The position numbers were made by a program, and so were the translations under genes. Positions 9,216 to 19,500 of a stretch of 64,000 bases of DNA are shown piece by piece (the first letter of the stretch is position 1; each line of letters begins with the position of its first letter). Location: positions 1,488,001 through 1,552,000 of the forward strand of contig NZ_JAGGMQ010000001.1 of the NCBI RefSeq assembly GCF_017875465.1. The letters are read 5' to 3'. The notes beneath the pieces are model-generated. The model ran no database searches and was not told where the DNA came from. It was given only the letters and a program-made list of their open reading frames with translations. The DNA is from Winslowiella toletana (GTDB lineage Bacteria; Pseudomonadota; Gammaproteobacteria; Enterobacterales; Enterobacteriaceae).

Positions 9216-9728
9216 ATGAAATCTTCCCGACTCCCCATCGCTTTACAGCAGTCTGTGATGCGCGCTTTGCGTAGCAACCTGCAACAGGCCAACCAGCGCC
9301 TTGAGCGCGACTATCCGGAACCGAAGCTGGTTTATCAGCAGCGCGGCACTGCGGCTGGCACCGCATGGCTGCAAAGCTGGGAAATCCGCCTCAATCCGAT
9401 ATTACTGCTGGAAAATCAGCAGGCATTTATCGATGAAGTGATCCCGCATGAACTGGCGCATCTGCTGGTATGGAAATATTTTGGCCGCGTGGCGCCGCAC
9501 GGAAAAGAGTGGAAATGGATGATGGCAACCGTGCTGGAGGTCGCCCCACGCCGCACGCATCAGTTTGAGCTGGACTCCGTCCGCAGCCGCGCTTTCCCCT
9601 ATCGCTGTAGCTGCCAGCAGCATCAGCTATCAATACGCCGCCACAACCGCGTACTACGCGGTGAGAGCGAGTATCGCTGTCTGCGCTGTGGCGATATTCT
9701 GCAACCCGGCGACTTCCTCAATTCTTAA
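9216..9728 (+). CDS. sprT: SprT family zinc metalloprotease-like protein
   Basis: A 170-residue protein with the zinc-binding HELAH sequence in '[11 protein letters not shown]' and a C-terminal zinc-ribbon-like cysteine set (CSCQQHQ ... CLRC). It matches E. coli SprT throughout. I chose ATG 9216, giving the MKSSRLPIA start of the E. coli protein, although the frame is open upstream to 9180. The ribosome site is weak. It lies between galP and endA as in E. coli. The bacterial role is poorly defined; the SprT/Spartan domain family includes DNA-protein crosslink proteases in eukaryotes. Confidence 0.9.
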   Translation: MKSSRLPIALQQSVMRALRSNLQQANQRLERDYPEPKLVYQQRGTAAGTAWLQSWEIRLNPILLLENQQAFIDEVIPHELAHLLVWKYFGRVAPHGKEWKWMMATVLEVAPRRTHQFELDSVRSRAFPYRCSCQQHQLSIRRHNRVLRGESEYRCLRCGDILQPGDFLNS

Positions 9729-9848
9729 AAATGCTGAATGCTGGCTAAAAATTAAACGTTAACTCTCTGATTGCTATCGGTGTAATGCGCAATTATGGCG
9801 CTATCTGTTAACCTGCGCGCTGTTTTTCGGAATAGTAAAAAACGGATT

Positions 9849-10562
9849 ATGTCGCGTAAAATATCCCCCTCATTTGCACTGATATTGCTGCTTACGTCGT
9901 TTGCGGCGCAAAGCCTCAGCCTTGATAACTACCATCAGAATAACTTCTCGCAGGCGAAAGCCTATGCCGCGCAAATTAATGCCGATGCCCCGGGCAGCTT
10001 TTACTGCGGCTGCAAAATAGCGTGGCGCGGCAAAAAAGGGGTTCCTGACCTCGCCTCCTGCGGCTATCAGGTGCGTAAAAGCGCCAACCGCGCCGAACGT
10101 ATCGAGTGGGAACATGTGGTTCCCGCCTGGCAATTTGGTCATCAGCGTCAGTGCTGGCAGAATGGCGGCCGCAAAAACTGCAGTAAAGATCCGCTCTATC
10201 GCAAGATAGAAACCGATCTGCACAATCTGCAACCGGCGGTGGGTGAAGTGAATGGCGACCGCGGTAACTTTATGTATAGTCAGTGGCAAGGCGGCGCACA
10301 ACAGTATGGTCGCTGCGAGATGAAAGTCGACTTTAAACAGAAACTGGCCGAGCCACCGGCGCGGGCCCGTGGCGCAATTGCCCGCACTTATTTCTATATG
10401 CGCGATCAATACCAGCTGCAACTGTCAAAGCAGCAAAGCCAGTTAATGACCGCCTGGAACAAGCTCTATCCGGTGACGCCATGGGAGTGTGAACGCGATA
10501 AACGCATCGCCCGAGTGCAGGGCAACCACAATCCATATGTACAGCAAGCTTGCCAGCGGTAA
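9849..10562 (+). CDS. endA: periplasmic deoxyribonuclease I (endonuclease I)
   Basis: A 237-residue exported nuclease. ATG 9849 gives a clear signal peptide ([20 protein letters not shown]). The ORF is open upstream to 9795, but that extension would bury the signal. The mature protein holds the endonuclease I core '[20 protein letters not shown]', '[18 protein letters not shown]' and 'GNHNPYVQ', with several cysteines for periplasmic disulfides. It cleaves double-stranded DNA non-specifically in the periplasm. Position between sprT and rsmE is as in E. coli. Confidence 0.95.
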   Translation: MSRKISPSFALILLLTSFAAQSLSLDNYHQNNFSQAKAYAAQINADAPGSFYCGCKIAWRGKKGVPDLASCGYQVRKSANRAERIEWEHVVPAWQFGHQRQCWQNGGRKNCSKDPLYRKIETDLHNLQPAVGEVNGDRGNFMYSQWQGGAQQYGRCEMKVDFKQKLAEPPARARGAIARTYFYMRDQYQLQLSKQQSQLMTAWNKLYPVTPWECERDKRIARVQGNHNPYVQQACQR

Positions 10563-10596
10563 AATCACTCCTCTAAACTAAGCCATTCATCTTTAT

Positions 10597-10619
10597 GCCG
10601 TGCGGTTGTGCCGCGCGGC
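10597..10619 (+). repeat. GC-rich hairpin between endA and rsmE
   Basis: GCCGTGCGG and CCGCGCGGC pair with one G-T around a short loop. It lies 35 nt after endA and 19 nt before rsmE. Without a strong T-run it could be a weak terminator or an mRNA-stabilising element. Confidence 0.35.
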
Positions 10620-10637
10620 TAATTATTCAGGATCAGT

Positions 10638-11369
10638 ATGCGTATACCCCGCATTTACCATCCCGACAGCTTGCAGGTCGGCAGTGAAATTGCCCTGTTC
10701 GAAGATGCCGCGAACCATATTGGCCGCGTTCTGCGGATGAGCAGTGGCCAGGCGCTGGAATTGTTTGATGGCAGTAATCTGACTTTTGCCGCCGAGATTA
10801 TTCAGGCCGATAAAAAAAACGTCAAAGTTAAGATCGTCTCAAGCCGCGCTGACAGCCGTGAATCACCGCTTCATCTCCATCTGGGTCAGGTAATGTCGCG
10901 TGGTGAGAAGATGGAATTCACCATCCAGAAATCGATTGAACTGGGGGTAAATGTGATTACCCCCTTGTTTTCTGAGCGCTGTGGCGTAAAGCTGGATGCA
11001 GAACGCTTAGCGAAAAAGATTCAGCAGTGGCAAAAAATTGCGGTAGCCGCCTGTGAGCAGTGCGGCCGTAATGCGGTGCCGGAAGTACGCGCAGCGATGA
11101 CGCTGGAGAGCTGGTGCGCGGAAAGCGACAGCGGTTTGAAACTTAATCTGCATCCGCGCGCGCAGCACAGCATTAATACCCTGCCACAGCCTGTTGAGCG
11201 CGTACGCTTATTGATTGGCCCGGAAGGCGGCTTATCGGCGGAAGAGATCGCCATGACCGCGCAACATGACTTTACCGATATTCTGTTAGGACCGCGCGTA
11301 CTGCGCACCGAAACCACCGCGCTGACGGCGATAACTGCCTTGCAAGTGCGTTTTGGTGACCTTGGCTAG
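10638..11369 (+). CDS. rsmE: 16S rRNA m3U1498 methyltransferase
   Basis: SPOUT-class methyltransferase of 243 residues that methylates U1498 of 16S rRNA with SAM. The knotted C-terminal SAM site is visible as '[14 protein letters not shown]' and '[16 protein letters not shown]', both hallmark RsmE motifs. The N-terminal PUA-like domain starts MRIPRIYH. It lies between endA and gshB as in E. coli. A TATAAT sequence at 11393-11398 just downstream could belong to a gshB promoter. Confidence 0.95.
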   Translation: MRIPRIYHPDSLQVGSEIALFEDAANHIGRVLRMSSGQALELFDGSNLTFAAEIIQADKKNVKVKIVSSRADSRESPLHLHLGQVMSRGEKMEFTIQKSIELGVNVITPLFSERCGVKLDAERLAKKIQQWQKIAVAACEQCGRNAVPEVRAAMTLESWCAESDSGLKLNLHPRAQHSINTLPQPVERVRLLIGPEGGLSAEEIAMTAQHDFTDILLGPRVLRTETTALTAITALQVRFGDLG

Positions 11370-11463
11370 AGCGCTCACTGTAGCCCGATGGGTATAATAT
11401 CAGTGACGATTTTGTGTCAGGCTGCGGCAGCGTAAATAAAAGAGATGTGCTGATAATAAGCAC

Positions 11464-11483
11464 GGGCGGCAGCAATACCGCCC
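11464..11483. repeat. REP-like palindrome before gshB
   Basis: GGGCGG and CCGCCC flank CAGCAATA, a degenerate relative of the dispersed GGCGGCG palindromes. It is in the rsmE-gshB gap. Confidence 0.5.
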
Positions 11484-11507
11484 ATACCGGCGAATTCAGG
11501 AGAACAG

Positions 11508-12452
11508 ATGATTAAGCTTGGCATTGTGATGGACCCGATTACCTCCATCAATATTAAAAAAGACACCAGCTTCGCTATGTTGCTGGAAGCACAGCGCCGC
11601 GGTTACGAAATTCATTATATGGAGATGAACGATCTCTATCTGCGTGCCGGTGAAGGTCGTGCCCGCACCCGCACCCTGAGCGTTGAGCAGAACTACGACA
11701 AATGGTTCGAGTTTGGCAGCGAGCAGGATATTGCGCTGGCCGATCTTAACGTGATCCTGATGCGTAAAGATCCGCCGTTCGATACTGAATTTATCTATGC
11801 CACCTATATTCTTGAGCGCGCGGAAGAGCAGGGCACGCTCATTGTTAACAAACCGCAGAGCCTGCGCGACTGTAACGAGAAGCTGTTTACCGCCTGGTTT
11901 GCCGAACTGACTCCGGATACGCTGGTGACGCGTAATGCGCACCAGATCCGCGAATTCTGGCAGCAACACGGCGATATTATCCTGAAACCACTTGATGGCA
12001 TGGGTGGCGCGTCGATTTTCCGCATCAAGCAGGAAGATCCGAATCTGTCAGTGATTATCGAGACCCTGACCGAACACGGCAATTTCTACTGTATGGCGCA
12101 AAACTATCTGCCAGCGATTAAAGATGGCGATAAGCGCGTGTTAGTGGTGGACGGTGAGCCGGTGCCTTACTGCCTGGCGCGCATCCCGAAATCAGGCGAA
12201 ACCCGTGGCAATCTGGCGGCCGGTGGACGTGGTGAAGCGCGTCCGTTAAGCGAAAGCGACTGGGAAATTGCCCGCCGCGTTGGCCCGACGCTGAAAGCCA
12301 AAGGTCTGATCTTTGTCGGTCTGGATATTATCGGCGACAAGCTGACCGAGATTAACGTCACCAGTCCAACCTGCGTGCGTGAAATCGAAGCGGCGTTCCC
12401 GATCTCTGTTACCGGCATGCTGATGGATGCGATTGAAAAACGTCTGGCGTGA
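11508..12452 (+). CDS. gshB: glutathione synthetase
   Basis: ATP-grasp ligase of 314 residues joining gamma-glutamylcysteine and glycine. The N-terminus MIKLGIVMDP and the ATP-grasp segments 'ILKPLDGMGGASIF' (near residue 160), 'RVLVVDGEPVPYCLARIP' and 'GLDIIGDKLTEINVTSPT' are typical of GshB. A CAGGAG site lies 6-7 nt before ATG. It leads the gshB-yqgE-ruvX unit seen in enterobacteria. Confidence 0.97.
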   Translation: MIKLGIVMDPITSINIKKDTSFAMLLEAQRRGYEIHYMEMNDLYLRAGEGRARTRTLSVEQNYDKWFEFGSEQDIALADLNVILMRKDPPFDTEFIYATYILERAEEQGTLIVNKPQSLRDCNEKLFTAWFAELTPDTLVTRNAHQIREFWQQHGDIILKPLDGMGGASIFRIKQEDPNLSVIIETLTEHGNFYCMAQNYLPAIKDGDKRVLVVDGEPVPYCLARIPKSGETRGNLAAGGRGEARPLSESDWEIARRVGPTLKAKGLIFVGLDIIGDKLTEINVTSPTCVREIEAAFPISVTGMLMDAIEKRLA

Positions 12453-12545
12453 TTGTTTACACGGGGCGCAAGCCCCGCTGCTAACCCGTTAACAGTACTG
12501 TGCGCGAACGCCGTTGCTGTTAACCAAAACACAGAACGAGTGACA

Positions 12546-13109
12546 ATGAATTTACAGCACCACTTTTTGATTGCGATGCCTGGATTACAGGACCCTTTGT
12601 TTAAGCGCTCAGTAGTCTATATCTGCGAGCACAATGACGACGGGGCCATGGGTTTGATCGTCAATAAACCGATGGATAACTTAACGGTTGACGGGATTCT
12701 TAAAAAACTAAAAATCTCCCCGACGCTACGCGATCCTGAAATCAAACTGGATAAACCGGTATTTTCCGGCGGCCCGCTGGCGGAAGATCGCGGCTTTATT
12801 CTGCACTCGGCGCAGAGGGTGTTCTCCTCCAGTATCCGGGTTTCCGATAACACGGTGATCACCACCTCACGCGATGTGCTGGAATCGATCGGCACTCCCG
12901 AGCAACCCGAACAGGTGCTGGTTGCGCTGGGTTACTGCGCGTGGGAAAAGGATCAGCTGGAAGATGAGCTGCTGGAAAATGCGTGGCTCACCACCCCGGC
13001 GAACAGCAATATCCTGTTCCATACGCCCATCGCCGAACGCTGGCGCGAAGCGGCGAAAAGCATTGGGGTCGATATCCATAATATCACCAGTGAAGCAGGC
13101 CACGCCTGA
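12546..13109 (+). CDS. yqgE: UPF0301 family protein YqgE
   Basis: A 187-residue UPF0301 (AlgH-like) protein. The start ATG at 12546 gives the family N-terminus [17 protein letters not shown]; the frame is open further upstream without homology. Conserved segments '[19 protein letters not shown]', 'FSGGPL' and '[15 protein letters not shown]' are visible. The biochemical function is unknown. The stop TGA overlaps the ruvX ATG by one base (ATGA-type junction), so the two are coupled. Confidence 0.93.
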   Translation: MNLQHHFLIAMPGLQDPLFKRSVVYICEHNDDGAMGLIVNKPMDNLTVDGILKKLKISPTLRDPEIKLDKPVFSGGPLAEDRGFILHSAQRVFSSSIRVSDNTVITTSRDVLESIGTPEQPEQVLVALGYCAWEKDQLEDELLENAWLTTPANSNILFHTPIAERWREAAKSIGVDIHNITSEAGHA

Positions 13110-13525
13110 TGTCGACCATGACGCTACTGTCGTTTGATTTCGGCACCAAAAGTATTGGCGTGGCGGTTGGCCAGCAACTTACCGGCACCGCACGCCCGCT
13201 GACAGCAATCAAAGCCAATGACGGCATTCCCGACTGGAACACTATCGAGCGTCTGCTGAAAGAGTGGCAACCCGATCGGGTGGTGGTTGGCCTGCCGCTG
13301 AATATGGATGGCACCGAACAGCCGCTTACCGCCAGAGCGCGTAAGTTCGCCAACCGCCTGCATGGCCGCTTTGGGGTGCAGGTTGAACTGCATGACGAAC
13401 GCCTGAGCACCGTGGAAGCGCGTGCCGATCTGTTTGCCCGCGGCGGTTTTCGCGCGCTGACCAAAGGCAGCGTCGACTCACTCTCTGCGGTGATTATCCT
13501 GGAAAGCTGGTTCGAGAATCACTAA
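13109..13525 (+). CDS. ruvX: RuvX/YqgF RNase H-fold nuclease (pre-16S rRNA processing)
   Basis: A 138-residue RNase H-like protein, the same length as E. coli YqgF. The first catalytic aspartate is in '[15 protein letters not shown]'. '[13 protein letters not shown]' and '[11 protein letters not shown]' carry other conserved acids. The family processes the 5' end of 16S rRNA. The start overlaps the yqgE stop. The 3' end overlaps the convergent yggR gene by 32 bases. Confidence 0.95.
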   Translation: MSTMTLLSFDFGTKSIGVAVGQQLTGTARPLTAIKANDGIPDWNTIERLLKEWQPDRVVVGLPLNMDGTEQPLTARARKFANRLHGRFGVQVELHDERLSTVEARADLFARGGFRALTKGSVDSLSAVIILESWFENH

Positions 13526-14555
13526 AACGCCCACTCCCCTGCCCGCGATCCACGGCACAATCCACCACCGCACCTTCGGCAATACGCTCACGCCAGCTCT
13601 GCTCAAAGGTGCGCATACCGGCCAGCATCCCGGTCTGTAACAGTCCGGGCAGCTGGTGGTTTTTGCCTTCGCGGATCAGATTCGCCACCGCCGGAGTATT
13701 AATCAGCACCTCAAACAGCGCCACCCGGCCCGCAACAACGCCAGGCACCAGACGCTGGGCAATAACCGCCCGCAGGCTGCCCGCCAGCTGGCAGCGCACC
13801 AGGTTTTTTTCCTGCGCCGGAAACACATCCACCAGCCGATCGACAGCCTGCGACGCACCGCGGGTATGCAAGGTCGCCAGCACCAGATGACCGGTTTCCG
13901 CCGCAGTCAGCGCCAGGCGGATACTCTCACTGTCGCGCAGCTCACCGAGTAAAATCACATCGGGATCTTCCCGCAACGCCGCGCGCAGTCCCTCACAAAA
14001 CGAGCTGCAGTGCTGGCCAATTTCCCGCTGCTGGATCAATGACTGCTTGCTGTGATGGATAAACTCGATCGGATCCTCAAGGGTGAGGATATGCAGATCG
14101 TGCTGCTGATTAAGCAGATCAATCATCGCCGCCAGCGTGGTAGATTTTCCGCTGCCGGTGGCGCCGGTGATCAGCAACAGGCCGTCCTGCTGCTGTAACA
14201 ATGTCGGGATAATATCAGGAAGTCCCAGCGTCTCCAGCGGCGGACAGTGGCTGGCGATCAGGCGCAACGCCAGCGACACCCCATGGCGTTGCTGAAACAG
14301 ATTGGCGCGCAGACGAACGCCGCAGCTTAACGTAAGCGCGAAATCGACATGGCCGGTAGATGCGAAACAGGCGCGCTGACTGCTGTCCAGCCAGCCCATC
14401 GCCAGCGATTCCAGCGCGCCAGCACTGATTTTTGCTTGTCCGGGAATCGCTGACAGGCGTCCCTGACAGCGCCACTTTGGCGAATGACCACTGCACAGGT
14501 GCAGATCGGCGGCGTTATGCTTTACACTAAGGGCCACAATTTCTTCCATATCCAT
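13494..14555 (-). CDS. yggR: PilT-like type IV pilus retraction ATPase family protein
   Basis: Secretion-superfamily ATPase of about 353 residues. I chose ATG 14555, with GGGAGA just upstream; the open frame runs further back without homology. Walker [10 protein letters not shown] is at about residues 131-139. The Asp box 'TLEDPIEF', Walker B '[10 protein letters not shown]' and His box 'LATLHTRGA' follow, as in PilT/PilU. It presumably powers retraction of type IV pili or of a competence-like pilus. The C-terminal tail is longer than the 326 residues I recall for E. coli YggR and overlaps ruvX by 32 bases. Its start is only 16 bases from the divergent yggS start. Confidence 0.9.
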   Translation of the reverse strand: MDMEEIVALSVKHNAADLHLCSGHSPKWRCQGRLSAIPGQAKISAGALESLAMGWLDSSQRACFASTGHVDFALTLSCGVRLRANLFQQRHGVSLALRLIASHCPPLETLGLPDIIPTLLQQQDGLLLITGATGSGKSTTLAAMIDLLNQQHDLHILTLEDPIEFIHHSKQSLIQQREIGQHCSSFCEGLRAALREDPDVILLGELRDSESIRLALTAAETGHLVLATLHTRGASQAVDRLVDVFPAQEKNLVRCQLAGSLRAVIAQRLVPGVVAGRVALFEVLINTPAVANLIREGKNHQLPGLLQTGMLAGMRTFEQSWRERIAEGAVVDCAVDRGQGSGRFSDSRTSFPG

Positions 14556-14571
14556 AAAGTTCTCCCTGACT

Positions 14572-15285
14572 ATGATCTCAATCCAGCAAAACCTACAGGA
14601 AGTTCGCCAGCGAATCTCAGCGGCGTCCGAACGTTGCGGCCGCGATCCAGCAGAAGTTACGCTGCTTGCAGTCAGTAAAACCAAACCTGCGAGCGCGGTC
14701 GAAGAAGCAGTCGCCGCCGGTCAAATCGCATTTGGTGAGAATTATGTGCAGGAAGGGGTCGATAAGATTCAGGCGCTGGCCGCTTACCCGCAGCTGGTCT
14801 GGCACTTTATCGGCCCGCTGCAATCCAACAAGAGCCGGCTGGTAGCAGAAAACTTTGCCTGGTGTCATACCGTGGATCGGCTGCGCATCGCGACGCGTCT
14901 GAACGAGCAGCGCCCTGCGCATCTGGCGCCATTAAACGTGCTGATTCAAATAAACATCAGTGACGAACAGAGCAAATCTGGCATCATGCTGGATGCGTTA
15001 CCTGATCTGGCGCGGGAAATCGCTCAGCTGCCGCATTTGCAGTTGCGCGGCTTAATGGCTATTCCGGCGCCGGAAAGTGATTATGCGCGCCAGCTGGCGG
15101 TGTGCCAGCAGATGGCCGCCGCGCTGGAACAGCTTAAGCAGGACTATCCGGCCGTCGATACGCTCTCTCTGGGAATGAGCGACGATATGGATGCCGCAAT
15201 CGCGGCTGGCAGCACCATGGTGCGTATTGGCACCGCAATTTTTGGCGCGCGGGATTACTCGCACGCCACTCACAACAATAACTGA
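14572..15285 (+). CDS. yggS: PLP homeostasis protein YggS
   Basis: A 237-residue fold III PLP-binding protein (PLPBP/YggS/PROSC family). The PLP lysine is in 'LLAVSKTKPA' (about residue 38), followed by 'FGENYVQEGVDKI' and the phosphate-binding 'LSLGMSDDMDAAI'. It buffers vitamin B6 and affects amino acid pools; it has no known catalytic activity. It starts a yggS-yggT-rdgB-hemW unit. The promoter must lie inside the divergent yggR gene because only 16 bases separate the starts. Confidence 0.95.
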   Translation: MISIQQNLQEVRQRISAASERCGRDPAEVTLLAVSKTKPASAVEEAVAAGQIAFGENYVQEGVDKIQALAAYPQLVWHFIGPLQSNKSRLVAENFAWCHTVDRLRIATRLNEQRPAHLAPLNVLIQINISDEQSKSGIMLDALPDLAREIAQLPHLQLRGLMAIPAPESDYARQLAVCQQMAAALEQLKQDYPAVDTLSLGMSDDMDAAIAAGSTMVRIGTAIFGARDYSHATHNNN

Positions 15286-15293
15286 GGAACCCC

Positions 15294-15845
15294 ATGCTGA
15301 CGTTGACTTTTCTGGTAACAACGATATTTAACCTGTACGTCAAAGTGTTGTTACTGCGCATCTGGATGCAGTGGGCAAGATGTGATTTCTACAACCCATT
15401 CTCCCAATTTGTGGTGAAAATTACCCAACCGGTAGTCAAGCCGCTGCGACGTGTGATCCCATCAATTGGACCGCTCGACAGCGCCTCGCTGCTGCTGGCG
15501 TATGTGATTAGCGTGCTGTCGTTTACGCTGGTGTTCGCCATTCAGAGCCGGGTCTTTATCTTTGATCCCATCTTCCTCTATTTTGGCCTGGTTTCCGTGG
15601 TGAAAGCGGCAGGTGTGCTGGTGTTCTGGGTGATTATTATCCGTTCCCTGATGAGCTGGATCAGCCAGGGGCGCAACCCGGTTGATTACGTGCTGATTCA
15701 GCTGACCGAGCCGCTGATGGCGCCGGTACGCAGAATTATCCCGGCCATGGGCGGCATCGATTTCTCGGCGATGGCGGTTATTCTGATTCTGTATATGCTG
15801 AACTATCTGGGTATGGATTTTATTCCTGGCTGGGCGCAGCTGTAA
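15294..15845 (+). CDS. yggT: YggT family integral membrane protein
   Basis: A 183-residue membrane protein with two YggT repeats, each a pair of hydrophobic helices around a conserved 'P.....RRVIP' loop ('PVVKPLRRVIPSIG' and 'PLMAPVRRIIPAMG'). The function is not settled; links to osmotic or potassium stress have been suggested for the family. It lies 8 nt after yggS with a GAGG-type ribosome site. Confidence 0.92.
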   Translation: MLTLTFLVTTIFNLYVKVLLLRIWMQWARCDFYNPFSQFVVKITQPVVKPLRRVIPSIGPLDSASLLLAYVISVLSFTLVFAIQSRVFIFDPIFLYFGLVSVVKAAGVLVFWVIIIRSLMSWISQGRNPVDYVLIQLTEPLMAPVRRIIPAMGGIDFSAMAVILILYMLNYLGMDFIPGWAQL

Positions 15846-15878
15846 TTTTATTTTGTCGTCAACGATTGTGGATCTGTT

Positions 15879-16472
15879 ATGCAAAAAGTTGTTCTCGCAA
15901 CCGGTAACCCGGGCAAAGTCCGCGAACTGGCCGACCTTCTGGCGGCCTTTGGCCTCGATATCGTGGCGCAGACCGATCTCGGTGTAGAGTCTGCCGAAGA
16001 GACCGGTTTAACCTTTATCGAAAACGCCATTCTGAAGGCGCGTCATGCGGCGCAGATCACCGGTTTACCGGCGATTGCCGATGACTCCGGCCTCGCGGTC
16101 GATGCGCTGGGTGGCGCACCGGGGATCTATTCGGCGCGTTACGCCGGAGAAGATGCCAGCGACCAGCAGAATCTGGAAAAACTGCTGGTGGCGCTGCAGG
16201 ATGTGCCGGACGAACGTCGTCAGGCACAGTTTCACTGCGTGCTGGTTTATCTGCGTCACGCTGCGGATCCGACCCCGCTGGTGTTTCACGGCAGCTGGGA
16301 AGGGGTAATCACCCGCAGCGCCGCCGGTGAAGGCGGTTTTGGTTATGATCCGATCTTCCATGTTCCGGCGCTGGGTAAAACCGCCGCGGAACTGACTAAG
16401 GATGAGAAACGCGCGGTTTCCCATCGGGGTAAAGCATTGACGCTGCTGCTGGATGCTATGCGTAATGTCTGA
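15879..16472 (+). CDS. rdgB: dITP/XTP pyrophosphatase (RdgB/HAM1)
   Basis: Non-canonical purine NTPase, 197 residues, hydrolysing dITP, ITP and XTP to keep them out of DNA. The start '[14 protein letters not shown]', the acidic '[13 protein letters not shown]', '[24 protein letters not shown]' and the C-terminal 'SHRGKAL' are diagnostic. It overlaps the hemW start by 8 bases. Confidence 0.96.
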   Translation: MQKVVLATGNPGKVRELADLLAAFGLDIVAQTDLGVESAEETGLTFIENAILKARHAAQITGLPAIADDSGLAVDALGGAPGIYSARYAGEDASDQQNLEKLLVALQDVPDERRQAQFHCVLVYLRHAADPTPLVFHGSWEGVITRSAAGEGGFGYDPIFHVPALGKTAAELTKDEKRAVSHRGKALTLLLDAMRNV

Positions 16473-17601
16473 GCGTCCACCACTTAGCCTGTATATTCAT
16501 ATTCCGTGGTGTGTGCAGAAGTGCCCCTACTGCGATTTCAACTCGCATGCGTTAAAGGGCGAGGTGCCGCACGAAGAGTATGTGCGCCACCTGCTGGCCG
16601 ATCTGGATAACGATCTGCCGTTAACCGGCGGCCGGGAAGTTGGCACCATTTTTATCGGTGGCGGCACCCCCAGCCTGCTGAGCAGTGAAGCGATGATGCT
16701 GCTGATGGACGGCGTGCGCGCGCGCCTGCCGCTGGCGCCCGGGGCGGAAATTACCATGGAAGCCAATCCGGGGACGGTGGAAGCCGATCGCTTCAGCGGC
16801 TATCAGCGTGCCGGCATCAACCGTATCTCCATTGGCGTGCAGAGCTTTAACCCGCAGAAGCTGCAGCGTCTGGGACGTATTCACGGCCCGGAAGAGGCAG
16901 TGCGCGCGGCGCATCTGGCCGCCGATCTCGGCCTGCGCAGTTTTAACCTCGATTTGATGCACGGCCTGCCGGACCAGACGCTGGAAGAGGCGCTGGACGA
17001 TCTGCGCAAGGCAATTGCGCTGAATCCACCGCATCTCTCGTGGTATCAGCTGACGATTGAACCTAATACCCTGTTCAGCTCGCGCCCGCCGGTACTGCCG
17101 GATGACGACGCGCTGTGGGATATTTTCGAACAGGGTGACCAGCTGCTGACCGCTGCCGGTTATCAGCAGTATGAAACCTCTGCCTATGCCAAAGCTGGCT
17201 ATCGCTGCGAACATAACCTTAACTACTGGCGCTTTGGTGATTACCTCGGCATTGGTTGTGGCGCGCACGGCAAGCTGACGCAGGAAGATGGGCGGATTAT
17301 TCGCACCACCAAGACACGCCATCCGCGTGGCTTTATGGCCGGAAAATATCTTGACCGTCAGCATGAAGTGGAAGCCAGTGAGAAGCCGTTTGAGTTCTTT
17401 ATGAACCGCTTCCGCCTGCTGGAAGCTGCGCCGCGTGAGGAGTTTGTACGCTATACCGGATTAGATGAGTCAGTGATTCGCCCGCAAATCAATCAGGCGC
17501 TGGCGAAAGGATATCTGACGGAAACGCCGGAACACTGGCAGATCACCCATCAAGGTAAGTTGTTTCTTAATTCATTGCTGGAACTGTTTCTGGCGGATTG
17601 A
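16465..17601 (+). CDS. hemW: heme chaperone HemW (radical SAM)
   Basis: A 378-residue radical SAM protein. The cluster cysteines are in '[10 protein letters not shown]' (CX3CX2C), near residue 20. 'GGGTPSLL' and 'EANPGT' follow as in HemN-like enzymes. HemW lacks coproporphyrinogen oxidase activity and acts as a heme chaperone. I chose ATG 16465 ([10 protein letters not shown]), which matches the E. coli length; the frame also contains an ATG at 16453. It overlaps the rdgB stop. Confidence 0.95.
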   Translation: MSERPPLSLYIHIPWCVQKCPYCDFNSHALKGEVPHEEYVRHLLADLDNDLPLTGGREVGTIFIGGGTPSLLSSEAMMLLMDGVRARLPLAPGAEITMEANPGTVEADRFSGYQRAGINRISIGVQSFNPQKLQRLGRIHGPEEAVRAAHLAADLGLRSFNLDLMHGLPDQTLEEALDDLRKAIALNPPHLSWYQLTIEPNTLFSSRPPVLPDDDALWDIFEQGDQLLTAAGYQQYETSAYAKAGYRCEHNLNYWRFGDYLGIGCGAHGKLTQEDGRIIRTTKTRHPRGFMAGKYLDRQHEVEASEKPFEFFMNRFRLLEAAPREEFVRYTGLDESVIRPQINQALAKGYLTETPEHWQITHQGKLFLNSLLELFLAD

Positions 17602-17611
17602 CAATATTGAC

Positions 17612-17635
17612 GCGGGCGGCGTTCTCGCCGCCCGC
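17612..17635. repeat. REP-like palindrome after hemW
   Basis: GCGGGCGGCG and CGCCGCCCGC pair exactly around TTCT. It lies in the convergent hemW-yggN gap and may stabilise or end both transcripts. Confidence 0.75.
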
Positions 17636-17647
17636 TGGCAAAACAAA

Positions 17648-18361
17648 TTATTTCACGCCCGCTAACACCTCTTTGCGCTGCGTTTCCAGCACGGTAACGC
17701 GGTTGCAGACTTCATGACCAAAGTTCTGGAAATCCTGCTCCTGCTTGCTCCACTCGTCTTTTACCGCCTGCTGCAAACCGCCCAGATTGCCCATAATCGC
17801 CTGTAACGGATTATCGCTGGCGCCCGCCTGCTTTTTGCCCATCTCATTCAGACTGTCCTGCACCAGACCACCCAGCGCATTCTGCGCCAGACGTTCTCCG
17901 TCCTGACGCACCTGGTCAATCGCCTGGTGGTGGAAGGTCAGACCGTCGCTGCGATGCTCAATAATACGGTTCATCTGCTGCTTCAGCTGGCTGCTCAGAG
18001 TGGTCAGACGCGAACGCGCATGGCTTTCACTGCCCAGTTTCTCGACAATCACGCCATCCAGCGCCACACGCCCTTTTTCCAGACGCTGTGTAGCGCCCTG
18101 ATCGATCCATGGCAGATCGCGACGCAGGGCATTCTGATAATCAATCGCTTTCTGGCGGGTCGCGGTATCCACGTCCACCTGCTTACCATTAAACTGCAGA
18201 TTACCCTCAGGAGAGATCACCAGATTGCCGCTGGCGCCAACCACCTGCACACTTTGTGGTTTAATGACCACATCATCCTGTGGCTTCACACTACACTCAT
18301 AAGCGGCCTGCGCCTGACCTGCGGCCAGCAACAGTGTGATAACCAGTGCTTTACGAATCAT
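17648..18361 (-). CDS. yggN: DUF2884 family exported protein YggN
   Basis: A 237-residue protein with a cleavable signal peptide (MIRKALVITLLLAAGQAQA) and a mature start 'AYECSVKPQDDVVIKPQSV'. It matches E. coli YggN along its length, including 'LPWIDQGA', 'MNRIIEHRSDGLTFH' and 'WSKQEQDFQNFG'. It is likely periplasmic. The function is unknown. AGGAG lies 6 nt before ATG. It is followed by a REP-like palindrome shared with hemW; a head-to-head palindrome pair lies upstream. Confidence 0.9.
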   Translation of the reverse strand: MIRKALVITLLLAAGQAQAAYECSVKPQDDVVIKPQSVQVVGASGNLVISPEGNLQFNGKQVDVDTATRQKAIDYQNALRRDLPWIDQGATQRLEKGRVALDGVIVEKLGSESHARSRLTTLSSQLKQQMNRIIEHRSDGLTFHHQAIDQVRQDGERLAQNALGGLVQDSLNEMGKKQAGASDNPLQAIMGNLGGLQQAVKDEWSKQEQDFQNFGHEVCNRVTVLETQRKEVLAGVK

Positions 18362-18386
18362 GAACTCTCCTGAATGAAAATATTAA

Positions 18387-18446
18387 GGGCGGCGATAACG
18401 CCGCCCCTACGGCAGATCCAATGCAGGGGCGGCGTTATCGCCGCCC
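18387..18446. repeat. head-to-head pair of REP-like palindromes (BIME-like)
   Basis: GGGCGGCGATAACGCCGCCC at 18387-18406 and GGGCGGCGTTATCGCCGCCC at 18427-18446 face each other, separated by 20 bases. Their CCTACGG and GCAGGGG flanks are inverted relative to each other. This mosaic arrangement lies between yggL and yggN. Confidence 0.8.
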
Positions 18447-18454
18447 ACAGTTAA

Positions 18455-18781
18455 TTAGTCCCACCAAACGTCAAACAGTTCAGAAACACGCACATCTTTC
18501 AGCTCGCGTGCTTCCAGCCATTTGCGTACCAGCGCCTGGTGTTCTTCAGTACATTTGCCGATCTTCTCCAGACAGATCAGCCCTTCCCACTGCAGGTAGC
18601 CGCTACCATCAAACGCCAGACCGTTCGGCTCGATCACTTCATTAATCAGTGCATCAACGGTGGTATCGATCTCTTCTTCGCTGCTGCCTTCCGGGAAGGT
18701 GAAGTTAACGGAGAAACCGAGTTCCTGGAACTCATCGATATGCATTTTCTTACGAAGACGACGACTGCGTTGTGTAGCCAT
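18455..18781 (-). CDS. yggL: YggL family protein (DUF469)
   Basis: A 108-residue protein equal in length to E. coli YggL and similar throughout ('RRLRKKMHIDEFQELGFSV', 'NEVIEPNGLAFDGSGYLQW', ending ELFDVWWD). The family has been linked to ribosomes, probably the 50S subunit, but the exact role is unclear. Its ATG overlaps the trmB stop by one base (TAATG), so it is translated from the trmB message. Confidence 0.93.
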   Translation of the reverse strand: MATQRSRRLRKKMHIDEFQELGFSVNFTFPEGSSEEEIDTTVDALINEVIEPNGLAFDGSGYLQWEGLICLEKIGKCTEEHQALVRKWLEARELKDVRVSELFDVWWD

Positions 18782-19500
18782 TATTTAACCCTCTCAAACA
18801 TCAGATCCCAAACACCGTGACCTAAACGCTGGCCACGCTGTTCAAATTTGGTCAATGGCCGCGATTCAGGACGCGGCACATAGTTATTCTCTTCCGACTG
18901 ATTCTTGTAACCTTCAATGCTGCTCATCACTTCCAGCATATGTTCTGCATAGGCTTCCCAGTCGGTGGCCATATGGAAAGTACCGCCCAGCTTCAGCTTA
19001 CGCATCACCAGCTCAGCAAAGGGCACCTGCACAATACGGCGTTTGTTGTGACGCGCTTTGTGCCACGGATCCGGGAAGAACAGCTGCACCATCCGCAGCG
19101 AATTATCCGGGATCATATGCTCCAGCACTTCCACCGCGTCATGACACATCACGCGCAGGTTATCGGCGCCCGCTTCATGGGCGGTAGCCAGACAAGCGCC
19201 GACGCCCGGCGAATGCACTTCAATACCGAGGAAGTTCTGCTGCGGATTATTTTCCGCCATCGTCACCAGCGAAGCGCCCATGCCGAAACCGATCTCCAGC
19301 ACCACCGGCGCTTCGCGGCCAAACAGCCCGACCAGGTCAACAGGCTCCGCCTGATACTCAACCCCCATCACCGGCCAGTAGTTATCCAGCGCCAGCTGCT
19401 GGCCTTTGGTTAACCGGCCCTGACGGCGGACAAAACTGCGGATACGGCGCATCGCGCGCCCGTTTTCATCAAAATCGGGTGAAATGACGTCATTCTTCAT
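18781..19500 (-). CDS. trmB: tRNA (guanine-N7-)-methyltransferase
   Basis: A Rossmann-fold SAM methyltransferase of 239 residues that makes m7G46 in tRNA. Conserved parts include '[14 protein letters not shown]' (SAM site), '[13 protein letters not shown]', '[19 protein letters not shown]' (catalytic and tRNA-binding) and '[11 protein letters not shown]'. I chose ATG 19500 ([14 protein letters not shown]), matching the E. coli start; the frame is open eight codons further. It is divergent from mutY. Confidence 0.96.
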   Translation of the reverse strand: MKNDVISPDFDENGRAMRRIRSFVRRQGRLTKGQQLALDNYWPVMGVEYQAEPVDLVGLFGREAPVVLEIGFGMGASLVTMAENNPQQNFLGIEVHSPGVGACLATAHEAGADNLRVMCHDAVEVLEHMIPDNSLRMVQLFFPDPWHKARHNKRRIVQVPFAELVMRKLKLGGTFHMATDWEAYAEHMLEVMSSIEGYKNQSEENNYVPRPESRPLTKFEQRGQRLGHGVWDLMFERVK

